A stretch of DNA of 64,000 nt from assembly GCA_024220525.1 (NCBI GenBank), contig JAMYWO010000075.1, positions 22,738 to 86,737 of the forward strand, in the 5' to 3' direction. A program made the translations under genes and the position numbers. The notes under the pieces are model-generated. The model saw only the letters and a program-made list of their open reading frames with translations, was not told the DNA's origin and did no database searches. This document shows, piece by piece, positions 13,501 through 25,595 of the stretch. The DNA comes from Cochliopodium minus (Eukaryota; Discosea; Himatismenida; Cochliopodiidae). Each line of letters opens with the position of its first letter. Position 1 is the first letter of the stretch.

Positions 13501-16500
13501 GAAGATGAATTTGAGCATTTGTTCCTGCAAATCTTCTGTCACCAGTAAAGATGGACAGATTGTAAGTTGTTAAAGGTGGGCAACCATTAATATCTTTTTC
13601 TGCTGCATCTATTTCTCTGATCAAAAGACCATCATCCTCATTCAAGTCAAACCAACGTCCAGATGGGAAAAACCATTCTTTTGCTCCATTTTCGCAATAA
13701 ACAACAACTTTGTCTAACATCCATCCTGCTCCAATTCCTTTATTGTCATGTCCGATTCTGATCTTCTTCAAATTACCCAAATCAACCATTTGGAATCCAA
13801 AGATATCAAGTTGACCTCTTTCAAAGTTATTCAAAGAGTTATCAAGTTTAAGATCATCTGATTCTCCTTTGTCTCCAAACAAGTGGATGAAAACATTTGC
13901 ATCAGTACCTGCTCCTCTTCTGTTTGCAGTGTAAACAGAGATTTTATATCTTGTCAATGGTGCGTATGTTTCTCCATTCTGGTTGGTAGCTGGAATTTCT
14001 CTTACGATTTGTTTATCTCCTGATGATTTGTCCAACCATTTTCCGCACAAAAAGAATGTTTGTGCTTTTGTCACTGTATTAGTAATAATGACTTTGTCCA
14101 AAAACCAAGCAGCTCCAATACCACTATCATCATGACCAATTCTAATCTTTTGGAGACTTCCAAGTTCTACTGCTTCTACTCCAAACTCATCAGTTTGATT
14201 TCTCTCAAAGTTATTTCCAGGACCATCCAAAACACGTTTACCAGTGTCTCCCTTATCTCCGTAGATGGTAATAGATACATTTGCATCAGTTCCTGCTCCT
14301 CTTCTGTCTCCAGTCAAGACTTCAACCTTGTATGTGATCAAAGGAAGTGTGCATACTCCATTTTCGTTTGATGCAGGTATTTCTCTTACGATTTGGTTGT
14401 CATCATCATGTGTTGAAAACCATTTTCCACAGAGGAAGAAATAAGTCTTGTTGTCTCTTTCCGAAAATATTTCCACTTTATCAAGAAACCATGCAGCTCC
14501 TAATCCTTTGTTATCATGACCAATCACTATTTTGTTCAATTCTCCAAGATAGTCACATTCTATTCCGAATACATCAGCTTTGTTTCTTTCAAAGTTATTT
14601 TGAGAGTTGTCAAGGAAAGTTAAGTTGCTCTTTCCATTTTGACCATATAGAGTGATGAATACGTTTGCATCAGTTCCAGCACCTCTTCTATCTCCAGTTC
14701 TTACTGTAATTTGGTAACTTGCAATATTCAAAACCTTAAAGTCCTCTCCAACAGGTGCCAATTCTCTTCTAATCAAACCATCTCCTTCATCTTTTGCAAG
14801 CCAGTTGTTGCATCCAAAAGTCCAAGATTTGCCTTCACCACTGAGAATGACAACTTTATTTAAGAACCATCCCGCACCAACCCCCTTGTTGTCATGCCCA
14901 ATTTCGATTCTCTTCAAACTTCCGAGATCAACAGATTGAAACTCAAACTTATCAGTTCTACCTCTTTCAAAGTTGTTTCTACTGTTCTCCAATTGAATTG
15001 TACCACTGTCTCCATGTTCACCATAAGCGATCAAGTGGACATTTGCATCAGTTCCAGCACCCCTTCTGTCTCCAGTGTAAACAGTAATATGATAGGTGAT
15101 TAATGGAGCTGCTCTCTTATTTTCTTGGTGAACTGGAATTTCTCTGACCAATTTACCATCATCTTCATTGGTTGCAAACCATCTTCCACATGGGAAAAAG
15201 AATTTTTCATCAGTCTTTCCATTGGTTATTACAACTGTATCTAAGAACCATCCAGGTCCAAAACCACTATTATCATGACCAATTCTGATTTTTTGTATAG
15301 CACCAAGATCAACAGTTTCAACACCTTTAATTAATGTGTAAATAATATTTAAATTGATTATCTTTTTTTACCAAATACATCAGTATGATTTCTTTCAAAG
15401 TCATTTGCACTGCTATCTAATGGACGGTTTCCAGTGTCTCCCTTTTCACCGTAAATGCAGATGTTAACATTAGCATCGGTACCAGCTCCTCTTCTATCTC
15501 CAGTGAATACTTCAATTTTGTATGTTACCATCTTGTCATAACTTGCTCTATCAGATCCTTCTGCAGGAATTTCTCTTACAATTTGTCTGTCATCTTCATC
15601 AGTTGCCAACCAACGTCCACAAATAAAGAAGTATTCTCCTCCGGTAGTCTCATTTCTTACAACTACTTTGTCCAAGAACCACCCTGGACCAAACCCACTG
15701 TTATCATGACGGATACGGATGTATTCGAGAGTTCCAAGAGAGATGCAAGAAATACCAAACACGTCTATTTGTGCTCTCTCAAAGTTGTTTGCAGAAGTAT
15801 CAAGAATTTTTTCACCACTGTTAGCGAGGTTTCCTTCAGAGTCTTTTCCATACAAAGTGATGAATACATTTGCATCAGTACCTAATGAAATTAAATTGAT
15901 TAGTTTTGATGATTAATGAAAATGATTTGATCAAGATTAGGTTATATGTTTGAAATTAAATAGATTTGAATTTACCTGCTCCTCTTCTATCTCCAGTATG
16001 TACTTTTACAGTATATTGATTCATAGGCAAATAAGCAACTCCATCAGTTTCTTTTGGAAAGAGTTCTCTTTGGAGATGTCCATCTTCCTCATCAGTTGCC
16101 AACCACTTTCCACACAAAAAGTATTTGATTTCCCCAGTAGCCATGTTGGTCATGATGATTTTATCAAGGAACCATCCTGGTGCAAATCCAGTATTATCAT
16201 GACTAACTTGAAGTTTCTTGATGACACCAAGATCAATTGCTTCGATACCTGCTTCCACTGTTTGATTTCTTTCAAATTTTGCAGAATCAATCAATGTGCT
16301 TGCAGATCTTCCATCCTCAGAATGTAAAGTACAAGTGACCTTTGCGTTTGTACCTGCACCAGGTCTATCTCCAGTAAAGATCTTCAATTTGTATACAACC
16401 ACTTTTGGAATGACAATTTCACCTTCATGAGGGGTCAACTCTTTTCTGATTCCAGATTCGGTATCCAACCAACTTGCTGCAACAAAGTTCCACTTTTCAT

Positions 16501-19500
16501 CTCTGTAGTTCAAAATTTGAACCCAACCGAGATACCAATTAGGGCTGAAACCAGAGTTATCATGTCCAATCGAAATTTTTTGTAATAAACCGATATCTTC
16601 AGAAGTTCTTACAGTGAATTCATCTTTTCTGTTTCTTCTAAAGTTACGAGGATCATTATCGAGGATGATCTCTTGTGAAACTCCCTCATCTCCGTGTAAA
16701 ACAATGGATACTGCAGCATCACAACCAGCTCCTCTAAGATCACCTGTTTGAACAACGATTCTCCAAGTGCAAATTCTGAGTTTTCTTTCTTCTTCTTCTT
16801 TCTTCTTCAATAACTCTTCATTTTCCAATTTGCTGTTTTCCAATCGTTCGTTCAAATTCTTGTTGTGTTCTTCCAACACTCTGGAGTTTTCTTTTGCTTC
16901 TTTCAAATGAGATTCGTAGTCTTGCATTCCTCTGTGAAGACGTTTTATTTCCTCTGCTGCTTTTTCTCTGTCTTCTTTGCTTCTGTTCAAATCAGAAGTA
17001 AATGAAGATAATTTCTGTTCATATAGAAGACTGGTTTTCTCGAGATGTTTGTTAAGTTTTTCCAATTTCTTTTCCAAATCAATGATGGTTTTCTTGTTCT
17101 TTTCATTTTCTTGAGAAATTCTTTGGAGTTCTTCGGTATTTGCTCCGCCAGAAAGTGCTTCTTTTTTGAGTTTATAGATCAAGTGATTTTCATCAATACC
17201 CCAAATGTTATGTTTAGAAGATGCAATGTAGCTCAATTTACCATTAATTGCTTGCCATGCACTCTCATCATTGTTCCATCTTGATACTTTTCCTGTTTTA
17301 GAAAGAACCCAAGCATTGTCTCCGTCTTCAACAGTTATCAAACTGATTTGTCCTGGAGGTTGTGCTCTTTGTTTCCAATCTCCATCAGTCCAACTATAAA
17401 CAGAGTTTCCTGTAAGAGTGAGACCCCAAATTGTTCCATCAGGAGATGCATCAATTGTTTTCATGTAAGGTGGTGGCTTCAATGAAAATTGTACTCCATT
17501 CCATTGAAAGACTCTTCCAGATGTATCAACACCCCAAACAACATCTTTGCTTGCACAAGTGATTTGTTTAAATTTGATCTCTTCTTCACCATCATGTTTA
17601 ACCCATTCATCTCCTTTCAATTGGTAAGCTCTGCCACTCTTGCTTACTCCCCAAATGCTCCCATCGTTACCTACACTCACATCAACCAAAGATCCTTGAA
17701 CTTGAACCCAAGGGAGTTTTCCTTCAGTGGTTGGAACATAATGATAGATCTTTCCAGAAGCAATACCATAGATGTAATCTTGATTTCCTACACTGATGCT
17801 GCTCAATTTACCTGGAATCAAATCCCAAAAAGACATATCAGTATTTGGTTCATCTGAATTTGTTAAACTTTCGAAATCTTCAACATTATGTGGTCTATCA
17901 GTGACATGCAAGTTTCCATTCACATCAATTCCTACGATATGATCATTGCTGTAAACAGAAATGGATACAAATTTGTGAGGATTCTCAACTTCAATCCATT
18001 CTTTCTTTTTTGAATCAAAATTTACCAATTTATCATCTTGAGATAAAGCCCATACTGAATCGTTTGTTCCCAATGCGATATATTTGAGAGGAGAAGAGAA
18101 TGGTTGTTCGATCCACTTGGTATTGATCAAAGAAAGAGCAGTTCCTTTCTCATCAATCGCCCAGAATTGATTATCCCTACCCACTGCTGCAGTTATAAGA
18201 ACAGGAGATGCAGGAAGGTAATCCCAAGCACTACCAGTCCAACGCAAAGCTTTTCCTTCAACATTGATTACAACCGCATAAGATCCTCCGTTAGAAATGT
18301 GTTTGAATATACCAGATTTTTGTTGCCACAACTTTCTTGCAGATAACCATTGAAATACACCTCCCTTCTTATCGAGAGCCCAAACAAAATCTTTAGATGC
18401 AGCGATCACTCTGAAATCTTTTCCATTTTGTTGGATAGGGTTGTCCAATTTCTTATCAGCACTGCTCGTAGTGTATGGAACTCCTTCAGGAGAAAGAGAC
18501 CATATTTGGCAACTTGTTGCAAGAGATACGCTCGACCATTTGTTACTATCAGAGATCCATCCGAAATTGGTAACCTCATGTTTCTCTTCTACAGGTTGTT
18601 CCTCGATACTGTAGACATATACTTCTCCTTTTGTATCGATACCCCAATAATGAGAATTAGAATGTACAGAGATGTATTTCAAGTTATAATGATTATCTAT
18701 CTTTTGGAAAGTCTTCTCTGAGCAATTCCATTTGTAAAGGATATTTTCATCATTCTCTACAGAGATACCAAAAATATTGTTTGATCTTCCACAAGAAATC
18801 TGATTCAATTTGGGTGCATCAGAGATCAATTTGAAGAAATTATTCTCCCAATGATAAACCAATCCAGCACCATTCACAGCCCATACATCACCATCTGATC
18901 CAACAGAGATATCAGAGAAAGCTCCGCTCATTTTGTCCCAATTTCCACCATTCCAACAGAAAGTATATCCTTCCTTTGAGATACCCCAAACATTTGCACC
19001 TCCAACGGATAATTTCTTCAAATTACCATTTCTTCTGATCCATGAATCAGTAGATCTATAATAGACTTTACCATCTACATCAATAGCCCATACTTCACCA
19101 CCACTGCAACTCACGCTGACCATTCTGCTATCAGTGATTTCCCAACTGTTTTGTTTTTCATCATAATAGATCACTTCATCGTTCTCTGTGATTGCCCATG
19201 CATGATTTCTTCCTGCAACATCCAAATTCTTGATTTTGAATTGTTTTGGAGTGAGATTATTCCATCCAGGCAAATAGAGAACATCATGAAAGACAAATAC
19301 ATTTCCTGATGCATCGAGCCCAACAAGATAATCATCAGATGTACTAATACTCACAATATTATGAGGATTTGGTTTCTCTTCGAATGTTGCCTCATTTCTC
19401 TTGAACAATTTGCCTGATTCATCGATCGCCCATACAAATGATTTGCTTACCATCGAAATTTCTTTGAAGGATCCTTCAATCGATACCCAACTATCATTCT

Positions 19501-19999
19501 CAAAACTTTTTATTGCTCCTTCATTTGTAATTGCCCATACACTTCCATCATCTCCAACAGTTAAAGATTTGAAATTTGATCCTGGTTGTTTCACCCATTT
19601 TTCATCAATGAATTTATATGGTGTGCCATTATTTAATACCCATGTAGTCTCTCCTACTTCAACAAAACTTGCCTTTCCTGGGAGTTTTTCCCATTTATCA
19701 TTTCTCCATGCATATAATATATCTTTTGGTGTCACTCCAAATATTCCAGCTTTACCTGTTGCTATTCTTTTTAATTGTCCTGGAATTTCTGTCCATCTCA
19801 CACCATTCCATCTTGAAATTTTTCCATCTCCATCTATTGCCCATATATCATTGGCATTTATCACGGAGATCTAAATTGTAAAGCAGAAATTTATAAATGA
19901 GTGAATATAAAAAAAAAAATATTTATTTTAAAATTTGAAGTTTATTCAAAGGAAGATTACTTGTGTAAAGGAATTTCCAACTAATTGACTCCAAGACAT
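7578..19999 (-). CDS. Giant tectonin-coiled coil-PLAT array protein, about 3,968 aa
   Basis: Eight exons (19999-19961, 19870-15976, 15881-15372, 15324-12382, 12276-10738, 10678-8789, 8728-7671, 7610-7578) sum to 11,907 nt, exactly in frame. The start is MSWSQLVGNSFTQ; there is no signal peptide, so the protein is probably cytosolic. Residues about 14-920 hold some 24 tectonin cores (VWAID.DGKV with W at repeat ends), enough for four six-bladed propellers. Residues 920-1030 are a charged coiled coil. The rest is 23 PLAT/LH2 domains, each with TGDRRGAGTDANV, FERG, GHDNKGxGxGWFLDKV and FFLCGKWL. The last repeat ends at once in a short tail (EVEPTQNDKN). Tectonin domains bind lipids or glycans, and PLAT domains bind membranes or lipid-enzyme partners, so a membrane or phagosome scaffold is a reasonable inference. 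Four introns share one site inside the repeats. Confidence 0.92.
7671..16770 (-). repeat. PLAT/LH2 domain array, 23 units
   Basis: Repeat units of about 125 residues, each encoded by about 375-400 bp, run from CTWRIVVQTGDLRGAG to the gene end. I count 23 by the GHDN/GWFLDK core. Most cores read GHDNKG or GHDNSG; variants include HHSKGAG (repeat 12), EHDDSG (15) and the end repeat GHDNKRVGLTDPNW, which lacks the usual GWFL. The first repeat is also divergent (NWYLGWV). The units are diverged at the DNA level, so this is an old array rather than a recent satellite. Confidence 0.92.
17150..19870 (-). repeat. Tectonin repeat array, about 24 units
   Basis: Within the giant gene, a motif of about 37 residues recurs with hydrophobic-W-G/A-I/V-D/S followed by G.(V/L) and a closing W (for example NVWGISKEGY, SIWGVSKSGRAY, VVWGVDTSGRVFQW, TIWGLTLTGNSVYSW). 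I count 24 cores from DIWAIDGDG to NIWGIDENH. A few cores are degenerate (YAVVINVEG, YLVGLDASG). Six-bladed tectonin propellers are known, so 24 would fit four propellers. The count is by eye. Confidence 0.85.
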
Positions 20000-20464
20000 T
20001 TTTAATTTTTGTTCTAGAGAAAAAGAAAAAAATTTTAAGTTTTAGCTTTTTTTTTATTTATTTGAATATAAATTATTTTTTTTAACTTTTTCACTTCCAT
20101 TCGAAATTGACAAAAAAATTATTCTTGATGAATACACAAATTAACACTATCTCCAAATAAATATCAATGGAATTATAAAAAATTTATTTGATTGGAGGAT
20201 AATTATTTTTTTTTTAAGATTTAGATGGGATTTATGATTAACAATTGTGAATTAAAGAATACAATTGTGAAAACAATATTAACCTAAAATGATCTCCAAT
20301 ATTTTTTCATTCAATTTTTATTGTAGCACAATTTTTTTTAAATAATAAAATCAGATTCAATTGAAATCAATTTGATTATTTATTATTGTTTTCTTGCTTC
20401 ATAGTTGAATTTCTCAATTTAAATTAATAAAAAAATATTGAAAGATACATATCCATTAATAAAA
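20000..20464. other. Divergent spacer between the tectonin-PLAT and RhoGEF genes
   Basis: These 465 bp separate two head-to-head genes. I see only A/T runs and one small inverted repeat near 20351-20380 (AATCAGATT and AATCAATTTGATT). No coding exon is evident on either strand. It should hold both promoters. Confidence 0.6.
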
Positions 20465-23400
20465 ATGGAAGAAACAGTTGGAGATAATTTCTCTAAGAAA
20501 ATAATAGAGAAATTAAACATAAAGATATTGGGTTTGAAGAACGATTTATCACAAGAAAAAGAAAGGTAAATATAATATTTTTGAATTTGCCATTTATTTT
20601 GAATATAATTTAATTATCCTTAAAGATACAACACAAATACCAAAATATTGAATAATGAAGTTGATCAACTGAGAAATGAGCTAAAGAGATTAACGAAAGA
20701 AAATAGTCTGTTAATAAGGGAGAATCAGACATTGAAGGAACAAAATGTGAAATTGCAAAAGAATCAAAATCATTTGAAAATCGAAAGGAAGATTTATAAC
20801 GAAGATGAGGCAATAATAATGATACAAAGTCTAATAAGGTGAGGAGAATATATATTTCAAAATTACTCTTTTAAATTCGTATTATATAAAAGAACATTCT
20901 TGAATAAATCGAGATATAAATTAATAAAGAAGAGAAGGAATGTCGCAAGAGAATTCCAAACAACGGAAAAAACATATATCTATTACATTAACACAACAGT
21001 GGTCTTATATTACAATGATTTGAAGAAAATTGAAAATTCAAAGTTAGGTGTAGCGCCACATGAGGTAAAATAATTATTATCTTGATTAATTTAATTAAAA
21101 TCCCAAATTTAGATCAATATGATTTTCGGAAATATAGAAATTCTAGATAGTAAGTTTTTTTATTTAAAAATATTTATCTTTATTTATCTTTAACTAAAGT
21201 ACTCCATAAGCCTATGTGGAAGAATTTAGAAAAGAGAATCAAAGATTGGAGCAGTTTCTCAAATATAGCAGACTTGATCTATGATTTTTTGAGCGATCAA
21301 GAAGTGATCAGTGCGTATACAGAATACATCAACAGAGTATTAATTATTTTCTCTTTTTTTTAAAAATTTTTTGTTCATTTTTAATTAGTATGATGACTCC
21401 ATTGCTCTCCATGAAAAACTTTTGCTTTCAAACAAAAATTGGTAAGAAATTAATTCTAAATTAATTTATACAGTTTATTTAATTGTTGATACCAGGGCGA
21501 ATTATATTGATGAAAAACAAGAGAATGAACTAAGTCATGGTTTAAGAATCGAATCTTATTTAGTGGCTCCTGTTCAGCGTATACCAGTAAGTTCTTTTCA
21601 AAAAAATTCTTATGATTAAACATTCATTATTTAATGAAAGAGGTATGTATTGCTTCTTCAAGAACTCTTGAAAGTTACTCCTCCTTCTCATACTGACTAT
21701 GTAAATGTAAAGAAAGCACTCGAAAAGGCAAAAACGGTTGCAGAAAAAGTAAATTCTTCTAAAGCTGTTTCCAACCACTTCAAAGAACTCCAAAAAATTA
21801 ACGCAAATATTGAATTCACAAAACTTTCAGATGAAGAGGAAGAAGAACAAGTTCTCACATTAATTTCAAACGAGAGGAGATTTATTACACAAGTTGATTG
21901 CAAAGTAATTTTCATTTTTTTATTTTATTTTTTTATACTGAAAATTTTATTCATTTTAATTAAAATTAGGTTGATGGGGTTGATAGAATGGTTTATATTT
22001 TCAACGATTCTCTAGTTTGCCTGTCATACCCCGTTTCAAAATTTACTTCAACAAAATCTGCAAGAAGAAACTCACTGAGAGGAAAGGTGGGAATGGGAAA
22101 ATATATATTTTTATGGAAAGCGGAGTTAGCTAACTCGTACTTGAGAACAAGCGAAGTGGACAACAGTTCTATTTTCACCATTGTGGAAAACAAGAGAATT
22201 AATATTTATCCTTTTTCGAAGAAAAAAACTTTCACCGTCCAAATTGACAAGAACAACAAAGAAAATAATGTTGATTGGTGGTTTCAAACTTGGAATGAAT
22301 TAACTAGACAGCTCAAAATTGAATTCAACGGCTTGGTTTTTTTATATAAAAATATTAAATAATGCTTTTTCTTTATGCTTTTTTTTTTTAATAGTTCAGA
22401 TCTGTTGATATTGCTTCCCATTTCATAGCAAATCTTTTGAATGTAATAATTTTTATTTTAGAAATTTTTTTTTCTCATTTTTATTTCAAAGGATAATGAT
22501 TGGAAAATCCTAAAAACAGTGAGTACCAGTATCAAAATATCTAGCGGAGATTACGTAATGTGCCCTGAAAAGAAAGTTAATGCAGATTCTTCCTTTTTTC
22601 TGATAGAAAGTGGATCATTTTGTGTAGAAAGGAACATAGGAAACGTCACATACATCATCAACTCTCAACTTAGCAATTCTCAATTCTTTGGGGAGTTTAA
22701 ATATTTGAACGATGAATGTTTTGAATCTGTTAGGGCTACAAGTGATTCATATGTTCATTGTTTTCAAAAAGATAAACTCAACAAACTTTTGAAATCTGAT
22801 CCTAATTTGGGTAAAGTTTATTTTTTTTTTTTGAAAATATTTAATTTCTTATTATTTCAATAGCAAATAGATGGTTCTTGTTATTATGTACAATAATCTC
22901 AAAAAGATTTAAATCTGCATCAAAAATCACGCAAAGGGCAATGACTAGACAAGAAGAAAAGCCAGAAACACCCATGAGCCGTCTGAGCATAAACATATCA
23001 AAGACACCAGAGCTGGATACCAAATACACCAGTTTGAGCACTCGAAAATCAACTCCAATGAAAAGAAAGACAAGGGATAAATCACAAGGAAAAGACTTTA
23101 AAATGTGCGAGATATTCAATATTCCTTTCAATGTTATTGTCAAAGAGTGTGAATGTATCTACAAAAAGACAACTTCTTCAAAGGTAAGAGGGAACATTTA
23201 TTTGTTTAGACAGTATCTTTGCTTTTACTCCAAAATTCTCGGAAGAAAAACAATCATTGTGATCCCTTTTGTGACAGTGGATAGCATGCCAGTAGCTAAC
23301 AAAAGTTCTTTCATGGTTGTTCTAAAAAGCCAAGTGAACCATATGTTCGAGCTTGTTGGTTCTGATGAAACCGAGAACATTCAACTTTTCAAGAGTTACT

Positions 23401-23885
23401 TTGAAAGAACGACTTCCAATAAAGAAACATTAGGAAGACAAAGTAATTTGATGTTCGGCCAAGATGAAAAAACTTTCGACTTGAAAGAAAGCGACTGGGA
23501 AATTGTCTTTAGCTGTGCCAAAGTGATGGTTTTCAAAACAGATGAGATCATCATCAAAAAAGGAGATTATTATCAACGTCTTTACTTCATTTTGAGAGGA
23601 TCTTGTAGAGTGGAAGACTTTGATGAACAATCAGATAAAGCCAAATTGTTAAGCACGATGACCAAAGATGATGTTTTTGGAGATCTCTCTTTTCTCTTTG
23701 GTGGCTCTGCTGTTGCTAATGTCACTGCTTCTGAAGATTTGGAGCTTTATTGTTGGGAGAAGAAATCTCTTGAGCAGATTTTTGTCAAGCATCCTCATTT
23801 GAGCCCAAAGTTCTACCAAGACATGTCTATTCGTATCAGTCAAAGATGGATGAAATTTTTGGATCAAACATTGAAAAATTTATAA
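20465..23885 (+). CDS. RhoGEF with IQ motif, DH-PH and CNB-GRAM-CNB tail
   Basis: About ten introns join a protein of roughly 900 residues from the ATG at 20465. Order: N-terminal coiled coil; an IQ-like helix (AIIMIQSLIR...KKRRNVAREF); a DH domain beginning EFQTTEKTYIYYINT and carrying the signature PVQRIPRYVLLLQELLK (about 21,560-21,670); a PH domain (about 21,840-22,340); a cyclic-nucleotide-binding fold (22,490-22,870); a GRAM domain (FNIPFNVIVKECECIYKK...RGNIYLFRQYLCFYS, 23,110-23,400); and a second CNB domain (23,480-23,850, with FGDLSFLFGGSAVANVTA). It should activate a Rho/Rac GTPase. The CNB-GRAM-CNB order is known from the dictyostelid cGMP-binding proteins GbpC and GbpD, which carry RasGEF rather than RhoGEF domains. 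Whether either CNB binds cAMP or cGMP is open. The second keeps FGDLSFL and an alanine where the phosphate-binding arginine is usual. Confidence 0.88.
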
Positions 23886-24313
23886 AAACAAAAAAATAAA
23901 ACTTTATTTTTTAAAATCCATCAAAAACCATTGAAAATGAATAAAAATTCTACTCTTTTCTTAACTGATTTCAATATTCTCTTGTTAAGATTAATCCTAA
24001 AGATGTTGTCCTTCATGAATTGGCCACCATATGCCCTTTTGGATATAATGAAAAATCAAATGTGCATCCATTTATTGGAAGATTTCTGAACAAATCATAA
24101 ATCTTCATTTTTTCTTAGATTGATCAAAAGGTAAATTCTGACTCATATTCGTTTCTGACTTGGGTTTATTTAATCGACTTTGACCTTCTATTCGACTTTT
24201 TCTTTAACAACTTTCTTTTTTCTGTTTTTTTTCTTTCTTGTTGATATGTTTTGCCAACTTGATTATTCAAAAACATCAACATCGTCAGAAAAAAAAACAT
24301 CTCATCCTCATAT
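23886..24313. other. Convergent spacer, no supported gene
   Basis: These 428 bp lie between the 3' ends of the RhoGEF (+) and ankyrin (-) genes. A less A/T-biased patch at 24010-24095 is open for about 30 codons on both strands (+: MLSFMNWPPYALLDIMKN; -: MKIYDLFRNLPINGCTFDF), but neither joins to anything. It could be an exon relic. Otherwise I see only T-rich sequence. Confidence 0.5.
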
Positions 24314-25371
24314 TTAATTTTTTGAAATGGTTTTTATTATTTCAAATAGAAGATATTTTGGAATTCTCAAATTCTTTCCAAGAAATAACTTGTTGAAAAT
24401 CAATAGTGTTTCTATTACCCTTTTGAAACCAGATAAAAAGAGAAAGTGTCTTTCTTGATTCCAGACTGTTCCTTCATTCTCATATTCCTCTAGTAATAGA
24501 ACTACTTCTTTTCTGAATTTACAATCAGACTTGATTCTTTTCATACTACTACTATTCATTTTTGAAGATAAAAATGTTATTATTATATAAATAGGAGCAT
24601 GAATGCAAGCTAAACAAAATGGGGAATCCATTAATGTAGAAACTTTACAAGAATCAGCACCCCTTTCTAAAAGATATCTAATTATTTTTTCTTTGTGATC
24701 GTCTCTAGACAACAAATGAAGAAGAGTAGTTCCATCTTCTTCACAGGCATTCAAATTTACCTTGTTCTCTGAAATGCATTTCCATAAAACATTCATATAC
24801 TTTTTTCTAAACAAGCATATTATGAGGGGCTGATTATCTAAAATTGCATTTACGTCATGGCCATGATCCAAAAACATTTTGATAGTATCCTCGTTGATTT
24901 TATTTTTGCCTAGAATATGAGAAATGATATTTCCATTAAACTTGAACTCAATATTGCAATTAGTTTTCTTTTCTAGGCATAATTTTATCAAATTTAGGTA
25001 TATTTGTTTAGCAGTACAATTATAATAAAAAGGGGTCTTCTCGGAATCTTTTTCATCCACAAAATTTGTTTCTACTCCAAACTCAAATAATACTGAAAAT
25101 TCATTAGTCATATATATTATTTAATTTGTGATTGCATACCATTCAAGATTTGTGAAGAAATGATTTTTTTAGCAAAACTGAAGGATACATATTTTAATAT
25201 GGAAGATCCTTTTGAATTTTTGATGTTGCTTTCAACTTTTGATTCCAACAATTTTTTGAGTTCAAAAGTGTTATTTTCCCTGCAATATTTGGGTAATTTA
25301 TGAAAAGTATCTAATTTGGGGCTATCTTGAAAGATTGGACCACTTTCTTCTGTATTGAGTGAAGAATTCAT
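24314..25371 (-). CDS. Ankyrin-repeat protein, about 335 aa
   Basis: Two exons are joined by a 47-bp intron (about 25083-25129), giving ...SSQILNVLFEFGVETNFVDEK. Ankyrin-like units include EDGTTLLHLLSRDDHKEKIIR followed by YLLERGADSCK, and a unit around FLDHGHDVNAI. The last 50 residues (KNLRIPKYLLFEIIKTI) look like the short helical box that closes many amoeba ankyrin proteins, similar in feel to a SOCS or F-box helix; that is inference. The start MNSSLNTEESG is the first ATG in frame. No enzymatic domain is seen, so it is probably an adaptor. Confidence 0.78.
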
Positions 25372-25595
25372 ATCGAAACCAAAAATGAAATAAAGAAAAA
25401 ATAAATCATAATTTTTAATTTCATAACTAATTTCAAAATCTCTTGTTTGGATAAATCCTGAATTTTTCTCTAAACAAGATAAATCTGAATTATTTTCAAT
25501 AATTAATTCAAAACTCTTTTTTTTTCTTGAACAAATAATGTTTTAAATAACAATATGTAAACCTCTTATAGAAAACTAATTTTTATAAACTGAAA

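Noticed and set aside
7812-15919. Many plus-strand reading frames of 60-200 codons opposite the PLAT array
   Set aside because: They lie antisense to the recurring GHDN and GWFLDK codons, repeat with the same period, and have no domain match. They are shadows of the minus-strand gene.
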